Source: JABDIP01 sp965237625
GTDB taxonomy: Bacteria > Pseudomonadota > Alphaproteobacteria > DSM-16000 > Inquilinaceae
Assembly (NCBI GenBank): GCA_965237625.1
Contig: CBDEGD010000026.1
Location: 62,001 to 126,000 of the forward strand
Direction: 5' to 3'
DNA: 64,000 bases
In this document: positions 24,779 to 33,491 of the stretch, one piece after another
Layout: every line of letters begins with the position of its first letter
How positions within the stretch are numbered: position 1 is the first letter of the stretch
Notes under the pieces: model-generated
What the model was told of the DNA's origin: nothing
Database searches by the model: none
The model's input: only the letters and a program-made list of their open reading frames with translations
Program-made: the position numbers and the translations under genes

Positions 24779-24817
24779 CATTCTGATTGGGTGCTCGTTG
24801 AAAGGCGGCGCAGCCAG

Positions 24818-25621
24818 TCAGAAATTCGTCGTCAGGAACTGCTTGCAGCGTTCGGAGTTCGGGTTGTCGAATACCTCGGCCGGCGTTCCTGCCTCCTCCA
24901 CCCTGCCCTGGTGCAGGAAGACCACCTGTGACGACACTTCGCGGGCAAATCCCATCTCATGGGTCACCAGCAGCATGGTGTTGCCCTCTTCCGCCAACTG
25001 CCTGATCACCCGCAGCACCTCGCCCACCAGTTCCGGGTCGAGGGCGGAGGTCGGCTCGTCGAACAGCATCACCTTGGGCCGCATGGCCAGGGCCCGGGCG
25101 ATCGCCGCCCGCTGTTGCTGGCCACCGGAGAGATGGCTTGGATAGTGGTCGCGCTTGTCGGCGATGCCGACCTTGGCCAGCAGTTCGATGGCATGCTCCA
25201 CCGCCTCGCCGCGCGGTTCCTTCAGCACATGGATCGGCGCCTCGATCACATTCTCCAGCACCGTCATATGGGCCCATAGATTGAAGCTCTGGAAAACCAT
25301 GCCCAGGCTGGCGCGAATCCGGTCGACCTGTTTGCGGTCGGCGGGGACGGCGCTGCCATCGCGCTGCCGCTTCATGAGAATCAGCTCGCCATTGACATGA
25401 ACCCGGCCGTCATCAGGGGTCTCAAGCAGGTTGATGCAGCGCAGGAAAGTACTCTTGCCGGAGCCGGACGAGCCGATCATGGAGATCACATCGCCCTGAT
25501 GGGCTGTCAGCGACACGCCTTTCAGCACTTCAAGGTCGGCGAAACGCTTGTGCAGATCCTCGACCTGGATCGCCGGGACCGCGCTGTCTGTTGAGTCTTG
25601 TCGCGCCGCCAAACCTGTCAT
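24818..25621 (-). CDS. Polar amino acid ABC transporter ATP-binding protein (HisP-like)
   Basis: A 267-residue ATPase. The Walker A motif is GSSGSGKST (about 51-59), with the Q-loop in MVFQSFNLWAHMTVLENV, the signature LSGGQQQRAAIARAL (about 164-178) and Walker B VMLFDEPTSALD. The QSFNLWAHMTVLEN form is characteristic of the polar amino acid uptake family. It belongs with the binding protein and permeases at 20498-22797, which lie downstream on the same strand but are separated by the 2 kb zinc-finger/dcd insert. Confidence 0.93.
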   Translation of the reverse strand: MTGLAARQDSTDSAVPAIQVEDLHKRFADLEVLKGVSLTAHQGDVISMIGSSGSGKSTFLRCINLLETPDDGRVHVNGELILMKRQRDGSAVPADRKQVDRIRASLGMVFQSFNLWAHMTVLENVIEAPIHVLKEPRGEAVEHAIELLAKVGIADKRDHYPSHLSGGQQQRAAIARALAMRPKVMLFDEPTSALDPELVGEVLRVIRQLAEEGNTMLLVTHEMGFAREVSSQVVFLHQGRVEEAGTPAEVFDNPNSERCKQFLTTNF

Positions 25622-25739
25622 CCCGCCATCCCCTGCTCATCGCATCGCGGTCGGCACAAGTGTAGAAGCATGGTGCCCGGCGGGGAAGAGCCGGATTACT
25701 GAACGTTGGCAGGAGTGTCCCTCGGCGAATGCGGTGCCG

Positions 25740-25905
25740 CCCTCACCCGACCCGCCTGCGGCGGCCCACCCTCTCCCCGAGGGAGTGGGAACTTCGCAGC
25801 GGCCGTGAAAAACCCCTCTCCCTTGATATTGTATGGACCGGGGACATGGTGGACGGGTGTTCGGGGACATGGTGGACGCGCGGCGAAGCCGTGGGAGGGT
25901 GAGGG
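25740..25905. repeat. Dispersed repeat, family C copy 2, with an internal direct repeat
   Basis: The outer ends are ccctcacccgacccgcc (25740) and its counterpart gtgggagggtgaggg (ending 25905). Between them, cggggacatggtggacg occurs twice (near 25839-25854 and 25862-25878). That inner sequence is absent from other copies and resembles termini of IS481-type elements, so it may be an insertion scar. Confidence 0.65.
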
Positions 25906-25944
25906 TTCAGTCCTGACGGGTATCGCAAGAGGAGGCCTGGTGAC

Positions 25945-27345
25945 CTACGGCTCCTCCGGCTCCGCGGGTTCGACCCCGGCCAGGAATTCACGCACGGTCT
26001 GATAAGCCTCGGTGCCCGGCTCCAACTGGCCCAGCAGCAGCCGCCACAGCTCCTCCGCCTCGCGCGGCCGGTTTTCGGCCATGGCGCGGGCGCCGAGGAA
26101 CCACAGGGCGCGGACGTCGTTCGGGTTGAACGCGAGCAGCCGTTCCATCACGGCGATGAATTCCGGCGCCAGGGTCTGCCCGGCGGCGGTGTCCAGCAGC
26201 GCATCGGCATAGGCGCCCAGTATTTCCGGATCGTCCGGCGCCAAAGCGGCGGCGCGGGACAGGGCGGTGGCCGCATTCTCCGGCTCGCCCAGCACCCGAT
26301 AGGCGGCGCCGAGGCGCAGCCACCCGGCCAGATCGTCCGGGGTATCCTCCAGCCGGCTCGCCAGCCCCTCGACCATGCCGCGGATCATCTCCGCCTGCTC
26401 TTCCGGGCTCATCGACTGGGCGGCGTCGATATCGGCCGCATTGGGGCCGCGCGGACTCTGCGCGATTTGAGGGCCGGTTCCCGCCGGTAGCGACTCCGGC
26501 ACCTGACTTTCGGGGTCCAGATCCATGCGCTCGGCGGTGCGGCGGAGCTGCTCGTGCACCGTGGGCAGCCAAGGTGCGTTGACGGGGCTGGCGGCAGCCA
26601 GAGCCTGCCAGCGCTCCAGCGCGCCGGCATCGTCGCCGGCCTGGGCCCGCGCCAGGCCCAGGTAGTAATGCGCCCTGGGTTCGCCCGGCAGCCGTTCGAG
26701 TACGGATTCGAAGGCGCGGATCGCGTCTTCCGTCACCATGCCGTCGCCCAACTGCACCAGGGTCTCGGCGTAGAAGCTGGTGATCGTCGGATCGCCGCCG
26801 GTGAGCCCGATGGCGCGCGCAAAGGCGGCAACCGCTTCGTTCAGACGGCCGAGATCGCGATATCGCTGCCCCAGTTCGACCCAGCCGGCCGGGTTGTCCG
26901 GATTGTCGGCGAGAGTCTGGGCCAGCGCATCCGCCTCGCGGACCGCCGCCATCATCGCTTCCTGGCCGGATTGGTCGCGGCTGGCATAGGGCTGGGAGGG
27001 CAAATCCGGCCGACCGGTCGGCAGGTAAAGCGCCAACGCGGCCAGCGGCAGCGCCGCAACAACGGCCAGCGGCAGCCAGCGCCCGCTACGCCGAGCGGTC
27101 CGGGCCCCGACTTCGCCCCGTTCCGCGGCGGACAGCATGCGGCGGGAGATCTCCGTGCGCGCCGCGTCGGCCTGTCGTTCGTCGATCAGGCCGCGCTCGG
27201 CGTCCCGGTCGATTTCGGCCAGCTGATCGCGATAGATGGCGAGGTCGTGCGCGCCATCCTCCTCCGGCTCCGAGGCAGGACGACGCCAGAGAAGCAGACA
27301 TACGATAGCCGCGGTCAACGCCGCGGCGGCAAGCCACAGAGTCAC
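25945..27345 (-). CDS. ccmI: Cytochrome c biogenesis protein CcmI (CycH)
   Basis: A 466-residue apocytochrome chaperone of the System I pathway. Two N-terminal membrane helices (about 1-17 and 92-112) flank a cytosolic loop with RDQLAEIDRDAERGLIDERQ, a CcmI signature. The periplasmic C-terminal part has TPR repeats in two groups (about 135-245 and 310-455). It presents apocytochrome c to the CcmF/CcmH heme ligation complex. It is the last gene of the ccm operon and overlaps ccmH by four bases. Confidence 0.93.
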   Translation of the reverse strand: MTLWLAAAALTAAIVCLLLWRRPASEPEEDGAHDLAIYRDQLAEIDRDAERGLIDERQADAARTEISRRMLSAAERGEVGARTARRSGRWLPLAVVAALPLAALALYLPTGRPDLPSQPYASRDQSGQEAMMAAVREADALAQTLADNPDNPAGWVELGQRYRDLGRLNEAVAAFARAIGLTGGDPTITSFYAETLVQLGDGMVTEDAIRAFESVLERLPGEPRAHYYLGLARAQAGDDAGALERWQALAAASPVNAPWLPTVHEQLRRTAERMDLDPESQVPESLPAGTGPQIAQSPRGPNAADIDAAQSMSPEEQAEMIRGMVEGLASRLEDTPDDLAGWLRLGAAYRVLGEPENAATALSRAAALAPDDPEILGAYADALLDTAAGQTLAPEFIAVMERLLAFNPNDVRALWFLGARAMAENRPREAEELWRLLLGQLEPGTEAYQTVREFLAGVEPAEPEEP

Positions 27346-27848
27346 GAATTGGGGTCCTGTCGGGGCTGCCCGGCGGCGCCATCGGTCTCGCGCAGCAATG
27401 CATCGACCCTCCGTCGCTCATCCGGAGTCAGCGGGTCGGGTTCCGTCGACACGCCTGCCCGTCGGCGCAGGGCCAACGCCAGCCCAATCGCCACGATCAG
27501 CAGCACCGCGAAAGGCGCGAACCACAAGGCATAGGTGTTCGGCTGTATCGGCGGGCGCAGCAGCACGTAGTCGCCATACCGGTCGGTAATGAATGCCAGC
27601 ACCCGGGCGTCGCTGTCGCCGGCCACAAGCCGCTGGCGCACCAGGATGCGCAGATCGCGGGCCAGATCGGCGTTGCTGTCGTCGATCGACTGGTTCTGGC
27701 AGACCAGGCAGCGCAGCCCCTTGGACAGTTCCCGCGCCCGCCCTTCCAGGACGGCATCGTCCAACCGCTCGCCGGGCTCCACAGCGCCAGCGGTCAAGGA
27801 ACCCAGGCTCAGGGCGGCGACGATGGCCAGTGTCACCAACCGTCTCAT
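27342..27848 (-). CDS. ccmH: Cytochrome c biogenesis protein CcmH (CycL)
   Basis: A 168-residue thiol oxidoreductase. A signal peptide (1-22) is followed by the redox motif LRCLVCQNQSI with C47 and C50, which reduces apocytochrome cysteines before heme attachment. A single C-terminal membrane anchor spans about 105-128. The RYGDYVLLRPP segment is conserved in the family. It overlaps ccmG and ccmI by four bases on either side. Confidence 0.95.
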   Translation of the reverse strand: MRRLVTLAIVAALSLGSLTAGAVEPGERLDDAVLEGRARELSKGLRCLVCQNQSIDDSNADLARDLRILVRQRLVAGDSDARVLAFITDRYGDYVLLRPPIQPNTYALWFAPFAVLLIVAIGLALALRRRAGVSTEPDPLTPDERRRVDALLRETDGAAGQPRQDPNS

Positions 27849-28396
27849 CCGGACAGATCCTCGATCAACGGAAGCAATTGTTCCCGTACGACATCCGGGG
27901 TCAGCGGACCGGCGTGGCGGAAACGGATATGCCCATCGCCATCCACGACGAAGGTCTCGGGCACGCCGTACACGCCCCAGTCGATGGCAGTGCGGCCATC
28001 CGCATCGGCGCCGACAAGCGCGTAGGGGTTGCCATGCCGGCCAAGCCAGCGTGTCGCGTCCTCGGTCTCATCCTTGTAGTTGACGCCGAAAAGCGAGATG
28101 CCCTCTTCGCGCGCCAGGCGGGTCAGCAGCGGATGTTCCGCCAGGCAGGGCACGCACCAGCTGGCAAAAAAGTTCACCAGCCGGACCGATCCGGCCAAAT
28201 CGCCCGCCTCCAAATCGTTCCGGGCCAGGCCGCCGGGCACGCCCGGCAGAGCCGGCAGGTCGAAATCCGGCGCCGGCCGGTCGATCAGCGCCGAGGGCAG
28301 GATGCTCGGATCGTCGCCGCGGATCAGCGGCACCGCCATCCAGATTGCGACCGCCGCGAACAGCAGCAGCGGCAGAGCGTAGGCGAGCTGCCTCAT
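27845..28396 (-). CDS. ccmG: Thiol:disulfide interchange protein CcmG/DsbE
   Basis: A 183-residue membrane-anchored periplasmic thioredoxin. An N-terminal helix (5-22) is followed by the DsbE-type PAPDFDLPALPG segment and the active site FFASWCVPC with C81 and C84. It keeps apocytochrome c thiols reduced by passing electrons from CcdA or DsbD. It lies between a small unknown gene and ccmH, with four-base overlaps on both sides. Confidence 0.95.
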   Translation of the reverse strand: MRQLAYALPLLLFAAVAIWMAVPLIRGDDPSILPSALIDRPAPDFDLPALPGVPGGLARNDLEAGDLAGSVRLVNFFASWCVPCLAEHPLLTRLAREEGISLFGVNYKDETEDATRWLGRHGNPYALVGADADGRTAIDWGVYGVPETFVVDGDGHIRFRHAGPLTPDVVREQLLPLIEDLSG

Positions 28397-28626
28397 TGCG
28401 GCTTCGGCTCCTTGGCATGGCGGCGTTTCATGGCCTCGGCGGCGGCCAGAAAGGCTTCGCGGTCGATGGTCGTGGCGGCATCCTCCAGCAGCACGGTCAG
28501 CACGTAGTTATTGCCCAGCCCAGTTGCTGCCGCGAGATCGCGCAGGGTGGCGTAGGCCTCCTCGCTCAGCCGTGCGGCGAACCGCTTAGGCAGCGGCTTG
28601 TGATGGCGGGGAACTGGATCGGTCAT
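28393..28626 (-). CDS. Small conserved-context protein in the ccm operon, ribbon-helix-helix-like
   Basis: A 77-residue basic protein with no recognised domain. The central part KRFAARLSEEAYATLRDLAA reads like a beta strand followed by a helix, as in ribbon-helix-helix DNA-binding proteins, and continues with GLGNNYVLTVLLED. The ATG at 28626 has aggaaggg just upstream. It lies between ccmF (35 bp away) and ccmG (four-base overlap), so it is co-expressed with cytochrome c maturation. Whether it acts in that pathway or regulates it is unknown. Confidence 0.7.
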   Translation of the reverse strand: MTDPVPRHHKPLPKRFAARLSEEAYATLRDLAAATGLGNNYVLTVLLEDAATTIDREAFLAAAEAMKRRHAKEPKPQ

Positions 28627-28661
28627 GACCCTTCCTAGCATGCGGGCAGTGGATGGCGCCG

Positions 28662-30653
28662 CTATTCCGCCGGCTGCGGATGGGGCGGCGCCGTGGCCTG
28701 GCGGGCCCGGGTCGGGGCACCGACACGCAGCCGGCGATCGCTCAGACTGACCAATCCGCCCAGCGCCATGATGATCGCGCCGGCCCAGATCCAGGGTACC
28801 AGCGGATGGTGCCAGACCCGGACCACCCAGCGCCCCAGCTCGTCGGGCCCGTCGCCGATTGCGGTGTAAAGGTCGGCCGTTCCGGTTGTCCGGATAGCGG
28901 CCTCGGTTGTCGGCATCCTGGCGACCGGATACCAGCGCTTTTCAGGCTCCAGCACGGTCACCAGATCGCCGTCCCGGCGTACCGTCAGCGCACCGCGCTC
29001 GGCCACGTAATTGGGTCCCTCAACGGAGCCGACCCCGTCGAATGTGACCTCGTAGCCGGCGACGGTGATGCTGTCGCCCGGCGCCAGTGACTCGATGCGC
29101 TCCGACTTCCAGGCCGAGGTGGCGACCATGCCGGCGATGGTGATTCCCATGCCGGCATGGGCAATAGTCCCGCCCCAGGCGCTGCGCGGCAGCCCCTTGG
29201 CGCGTCGCCAGCTTTCGGGCCACGACAGACGGAACAACTGGATGCGTTGAGTGAATTCGGCCAGCGCACCGAAGAAGGCCCAGGCCGCGAGCCCCATCCC
29301 GGCGACGGCAAGAATGGGGCGGGTCCCATACACCACCGAGACGATCAACATGATGATCGTGACGGCCATCGCGGCCATCTTCAGCCGCCGCAAAGCGCTT
29401 GCCAGATTACCGCGCTTCCACGCCAACATCGGACCCAAGGCCATTACCGAGACCAGCGCCGCCGCAAAGGGCAAAAAGACGATGTTGAAATACGGCGCGC
29501 CGACGGAGACCTTGAAGCCCATCGATTGTGCGGCGATGGGAAACAGCGTCCCAAACACCACGACAAAAGCAGCGATACTCAGCAGCGCATTGTTCAACAC
29601 CAACCCACCCTCGCGGCTGATCGGGGCGAACAGGCCGCCGCCCTTCAGCCCCGGCGCCCGGATCGCATAGAGGGTCAGCGAGCCGCCGATGGTCAGGCCC
29701 AGCAGCCCCAGGATGAACACGCCGCGTTGCGGATCGACGGCGAAGGCGTGCACCGAGGTCAGGATGCCCGACCGCACCAGGAAGGTGCCCAGCAGGCTCA
29801 GCCCGAAGGTCAGGATCGCCAGCAGGATGGTCCAGCTCTTCAAGGTGTCGCGCTTCTCCACCACAATGGCGGAATGCAGCAGCGCTGTGCCGGTCAGCCA
29901 GGGCATGAAGCTGGCATTCTCCACCGGGTCCCAGAACCACCAGCCGCCCCAACCCAACTCATAATAGGCCCACCACGAGCCAAGGGCGATGCCGACGGTC
30001 AGCGCGCACCAGGCGGCCAGGGTCCAGGGCCGGACCCAGCGCGCCCAGGCGGCATCGACCCGGCCCTCGATCAGGGCGGCCACGGCGAAGCTGAAGGCCA
30101 TGGAGAAGCCGACATAGCCGAAATAGAGGAAGGGCGGGTGGAAGGCGAGGCCCGGATCCTGCAGCAGCGGGTTCAGATCTTGGCCGTTGAGCGGCGGCGG
30201 ATCTACCCGCAGGAACGGGTTGGACGTCGCCAGGATGAAGGCCAGGAAGCCGACTCCGATCATCGCCTGCACGGACAGTACCCGCGCCTGCAGATGCGGC
30301 GGCAGGTTGCTGCCGAACAGGGCGACCATGGCGCCGAACAGCGCCAGGATCAGCACCCACAGCACCATGGAGCCCTCGTGGTTGCCCCAGACGCCGGCCA
30401 CCTTGTAGAGCATCGGCTTGGCGGAGTGGCTGTTCTCGACGACGTTCGCCACGGTGAAGTCGGAGACCACGAAGGCGTACATCAGCGCCAGGAAGGCCAC
30501 GGTGATCATGGCGAACTGCCCGACCGCCGCCGGCCGCGACATGGCCATCCATTCGGCATCGTTCCGCGCCGCGCCGATCAAGGGCACCACGGCCTGAACG
30601 ATCGCCAGCAGCAAGGCCAGGATCAGGGCGAAATGGCCGAGTTCGGGGATCAT
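28662..30653 (-). CDS. ccmF: Cytochrome c heme lyase subunit CcmF
   Basis: A 663-residue polytopic membrane protein that ligates heme to apocytochrome c with CcmH and CcmI. Key blocks are VWGNHEGSMVLWVLILALF, the HPPFLYFGYVGFS segment (a conserved heme-ligand His region) and the tryptophan-rich WWD-like ELGWGGWWFWDPVENASFMP that contacts heme. I chose the ATG at 30653 because it overlaps the ccmE stop as ATGA and begins with the usual MIPELGHFAL. Confidence 0.96.
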   Translation of the reverse strand: MIPELGHFALILALLLAIVQAVVPLIGAARNDAEWMAMSRPAAVGQFAMITVAFLALMYAFVVSDFTVANVVENSHSAKPMLYKVAGVWGNHEGSMVLWVLILALFGAMVALFGSNLPPHLQARVLSVQAMIGVGFLAFILATSNPFLRVDPPPLNGQDLNPLLQDPGLAFHPPFLYFGYVGFSMAFSFAVAALIEGRVDAAWARWVRPWTLAAWCALTVGIALGSWWAYYELGWGGWWFWDPVENASFMPWLTGTALLHSAIVVEKRDTLKSWTILLAILTFGLSLLGTFLVRSGILTSVHAFAVDPQRGVFILGLLGLTIGGSLTLYAIRAPGLKGGGLFAPISREGGLVLNNALLSIAAFVVVFGTLFPIAAQSMGFKVSVGAPYFNIVFLPFAAALVSVMALGPMLAWKRGNLASALRRLKMAAMAVTIIMLIVSVVYGTRPILAVAGMGLAAWAFFGALAEFTQRIQLFRLSWPESWRRAKGLPRSAWGGTIAHAGMGITIAGMVATSAWKSERIESLAPGDSITVAGYEVTFDGVGSVEGPNYVAERGALTVRRDGDLVTVLEPEKRWYPVARMPTTEAAIRTTGTADLYTAIGDGPDELGRWVVRVWHHPLVPWIWAGAIIMALGGLVSLSDRRLRVGAPTRARQATAPPHPQPAE

Positions 30654-31099
30654 TGGGAAGTGCCCTCGCCGCGCCATTCGCCGCTGGCCTTCAGCGCGTC
30701 GGCGACCTCGCGGGGCATATAGGTCTCGTCATGCTTGGCCAGCACGTCGCTGGCCACGAAGACGCCATCGGCGCGCAGCCGGCCCTCAGCGATCACGCCC
30801 TGACCCTCGCGGAACAGATCCGGCAGGATGCCGCTGAACACCACCGGCACCGTGTTGGCCAGATCGGTGACTGTAAATCCCACGGTGACGCCGTTGGGCA
30901 GGCGCTCGAAACTCTCCTCGGCGACCAGCCCGCCCAGCCGGAAGCGCTGCTCGGCGCCCAGAGACCGGCCCTGCAAATCCGACGGGCTGTAGAAGAACAG
31001 CAGATTGTCCTGAAAGGCGGTCAGGGTCAGGGCGGCGGCGACGCCAAGCCCGGTCAGCGACAGCATCAGCAGGTAGAGACGCCGCTTCTTGCGGGTCAT
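30650..31099 (-). CDS. ccmE: Cytochrome c maturation heme chaperone CcmE
   Basis: A 149-residue heme chaperone with one N-terminal membrane anchor (about 8-28) and a periplasmic OB-fold domain. The LAKHDETYMP motif provides H123, which binds heme covalently, and Y127, an axial ligand. It takes heme from CcmC/D and hands it to CcmF. Four-base overlaps join it to ccmD and ccmF. Confidence 0.97.
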   Translation of the reverse strand: MTRKKRRLYLLMLSLTGLGVAAALTLTAFQDNLLFFYSPSDLQGRSLGAEQRFRLGGLVAEESFERLPNGVTVGFTVTDLANTVPVVFSGILPDLFREGQGVIAEGRLRADGVFVASDVLAKHDETYMPREVADALKASGEWRGEGTSQ

Positions 31100-31320
31100 C
31101 TTAGCACTCCGGGGCTACTCTCCGGCGCGGCGTCGGCCGGCGCTAGGTTGGCACTGGCGCGCGATCGGCCGCGCGCCTCTTCCAACAGCCGCACCGCCTG
31201 TTGCTGGCGTCGCAACCCGCGCAGGGAGGCGACCAGCATGGCGACCATCACCAACGTGGCGACGCCATAGGCCGACCAGACGAATCCGGCATAGCCGCCC
31301 ATTTGCAGGAATTCGCTCAT
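31096..31320 (-). CDS. ccmD: Heme exporter protein CcmD
   Basis: A 74-residue protein with one membrane helix (about 13-33) preceded by EFLQMGGYAGFVWSAYG, the usual CcmD opening, and followed by a charged cytosolic tail. CcmD releases holo-CcmE from the CcmABC complex. It begins 10 bases after ccmC and overlaps ccmE. The tail is slightly longer than in many homologues. Confidence 0.92.
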   Translation of the reverse strand: MSEFLQMGGYAGFVWSAYGVATLVMVAMLVASLRGLRRQQQAVRLLEEARGRSRASANLAPADAAPESSPGVLR

Positions 31321-31330
31321 TGCCCGGCCC

Positions 31331-32050
31331 TCATTGTCCGGCCCGGGCTAGCTGCATGACCTGGACCCGTCGGTTCAGGATCTCGGCCCGGGTGCGGACC
31401 AGCGCCAGGGTCACGAAGTAGGCGGTGAAGGCCGCCCACATGATCAGCAGCGGCGTCAGGATGCTCGGGTCGAGGGCCGGTGCGTCCAGACGGCTGACCG
31501 AGGCCGGCTGATGCAGCGTGTTCCACCAATCGACGGAGAATTTGATGATCGGCACGTTGACCGATCCGATCAGCACCAGGATGGCGCCCGCCTTCAATCC
31601 ACGTCCCGGGTCATCGAAGGCGTTCACCAGGGCAATATAACCCAGATACAGGAATAACAGGATCAGCACGCTGGTCAGCCTGGCGTCCCATACCCACCAG
31701 GTGCCCCACATCGGCTCGCCCCACAGGCTGCCGCTGATCAGGCAGATCGCGGTGAAGCCGGCGCCGATCGGGGCGACCGCCTTGCAGAACAGCTCCGCCA
31801 GCGGATGCCGCCAGACCAGCCCGACAATGCTGGCCACGGTCATGTTGCCGTAGATGAACAGCGCCATCCAGGCGGAGGGCACATGGACATACATGATCCG
31901 CACCGTGTCGCCCTGCTGATAGTCGGCCGGCGAGGCGACCAGACCGTAATACAGGCCGGCGGCCAGCAGGATGACGGTCAGGCCCGCGCTCCAGGGCAGG
32001 ATCGCGGCGCTGATCCGCTGAAAGCGGGCGGGGTTGGCGAAGCGGTGCAT
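31331..32050 (-). CDS. ccmC: Heme exporter protein CcmC
   Basis: A 239-residue, six-helix membrane protein that loads heme on CcmE. The conserved heme-handling segments are MYVHVPSAWMALFIYG (conserved His about 56) and the tryptophan-rich GSLWGEPMWGTWWVWDARLT (about 118-137). It would normally follow ccmB directly, but here a 0.8 kb insert with an orphan gene separates the two. Confidence 0.96.
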   Translation of the reverse strand: MHRFANPARFQRISAAILPWSAGLTVILLAAGLYYGLVASPADYQQGDTVRIMYVHVPSAWMALFIYGNMTVASIVGLVWRHPLAELFCKAVAPIGAGFTAICLISGSLWGEPMWGTWWVWDARLTSVLILLFLYLGYIALVNAFDDPGRGLKAGAILVLIGSVNVPIIKFSVDWWNTLHQPASVSRLDAPALDPSILTPLLIMWAAFTAYFVTLALVRTRAEILNRRVQVMQLARAGQ

Positions 32051-32200
32051 ATCAGGCGGTTAGATAGTCCATCCGGCCGATCTATTCCATGACGATGGCG
32101 CCGTGATGGCTACACGCGAGGTAAAAAGATCGTTTGATGACCTGAGCGGATGTGACCTGCGCCAGGAATGTCCGTCCGGACCAGCCCAAAATGCGGTGCG

Positions 32201-32608
32201 TCAGGGGCCGGTAACGGGCCCCGATGGCGTGAACATTTCTCCCTTGTAGTCCCTGTAGGTGAAGGGCGCGATCGGAAATTCCAGATCCGGATTGAGACCG
32301 TTGAAATACCGATTGGCTGCACAGAATTCGCCCTTGGGCAACCAGCCAAGGCGGTTGGGCGCCGGTGGAGACCAGCCCTTTGGCCAAGCCATGATGACCT
32401 GCCAATTGTCGAAACTGTAGACCAGATGCTTGAAATTTGCGCTGGCGCCGCTGCTCGTGAATAAGTGTGCGACACTCCGAAAACTCCATCTGGTTGTCGA
32501 ATTCTGGCAATCAAGGGCGTCGTCCAAATGGCAATCGACGAGAAGGATATTGCGCATCTCAGACTTGGTAACGGAGACGACTAGCTCCTCATAGTCAATC
32601 AAGGGCAT
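32201..32608 (-). CDS. Orphan hypothetical protein inserted between ccmB and ccmC
   Basis: A 135-residue protein with no recognised domain, signal peptide or membrane helix. It is rich in aromatic residues (HLVYSFDNWQVIMAWPKGW and a PIAPFTYRDYKGE tail) and has three cysteines. gaggt is seven bases before the ATG, and an AT-rich stretch (32660-32745) upstream could hold a promoter. Base composition is lower in GC than the ccm genes. I take it as a real gene because residue use looks natural and a ribosome binding site is present, but no homologue is known to me. Confidence 0.55.
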   Translation of the reverse strand: MPLIDYEELVVSVTKSEMRNILLVDCHLDDALDCQNSTTRWSFRSVAHLFTSSGASANFKHLVYSFDNWQVIMAWPKGWSPPAPNRLGWLPKGEFCAANRYFNGLNPDLEFPIAPFTYRDYKGEMFTPSGPVTGP

Positions 32609-32825
32609 CTGGAATACCTCTGAGTTGGATTGTATGAAGCGGTGCGATCGTGCGCATCGACGGTTATTTTAATACAATTTACATATAATGCCACGTTTAA
32701 AGTTGTGAGCGATCTTAGAATTTCTCCCACAAAAAGATGAATTGAGCCCCATTTCCACGGAGATCACTAGGCGGCGGCGATCGCTTGGCCGATAACGGTC
32801 CAGGACTATCGGAATCGGTGTCGTG

Positions 32826-33491
32826 CTAGCCTAGCGCCTGGCGGATCGCCGCCGCGGCGGCGATCGGGGCCAGCGGCAGGGCGCCCGCCAGGATGCCCGC
32901 CAGCAGCAGCAGATGGGGCTTCGCAGAGACGCCGGTCAGGGATGCCTCCACCGCCGCCGCGCCGAAGATCAGCACCGGCACGAATAGTGGCAGGACCAGC
33001 AGCGACAGTAGCACGCCGCCGCGCCGTGCTCCGAGAGTCAGGGCCGCGCCCGCCGCGCCGATCAAGCTCAGGCTCGGGGTGCCGAGCGCCAGGCTGGCGA
33101 CCAGGATCCCGAATCCACTGGCCGGCATGTCCATGAGCAGGGCCAGCACCGGGGCCGCGGCGATCAGCGGCAGGCCGGTCACCAGCCAATGCGCCGCCAC
33201 CTTGGCCAGGGCGCAGGCCTCGAGCGGCAGCGGCGACAGGGCCAGCAGATCGAGGCCGCCATCTTCGTAGTCATTGGCGAACAGCCGCTCCAGCGACAGC
33301 AATGAGGCGAGCAGCGCCGCCACCCAGATGACCCCGGCGGCGATCCGCGCCAGCAGGGTGGCCTCGGGCCCGATGGCGAGCGGGAACATCACCACGGTCA
33401 CCACGAAGAACATCACCGCCGTGGTCGCGTCGGTCCCGGCTCGGAGCGACATCTTCAGGTCACGGGCGACAAGCACGGCGAAACGCCTCAT
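32826..33491 (-). CDS. ccmB: Heme exporter protein CcmB
   Basis: A 221-residue membrane protein with six helices, the permease of the CcmAB transporter that powers release of heme-loaded CcmE. The RRFAVLVARDLKMSLRAGTD opening and the LSLERLFANDYEDGGLDLLALSP block (about 66-88), which contacts the ATPase, are typical. It overlaps ccmA by four bases. Confidence 0.95.
   Translation of the reverse strand: MRRFAVLVARDLKMSLRAGTDATTAVMFFVVTVVMFPLAIGPEATLLARIAAGVIWVAALLASLLSLERLFANDYEDGGLDLLALSPLPLEACALAKVAAHWLVTGLPLIAAAPVLALLMDMPASGFGILVASLALGTPSLSLIGAAGAALTLGARRGGVLLSLLVLPLFVPVLIFGAAAVEASLTGVSAKPHLLLLAGILAGALPLAPIAAAAAIRQALG

Noticed and set aside
29157..30722. 521-codon plus-strand frame opposite ccmF
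   Set aside because: Low-complexity Arg/Gln/His-rich translation, completely antisense to CcmF, whose motifs are intact.
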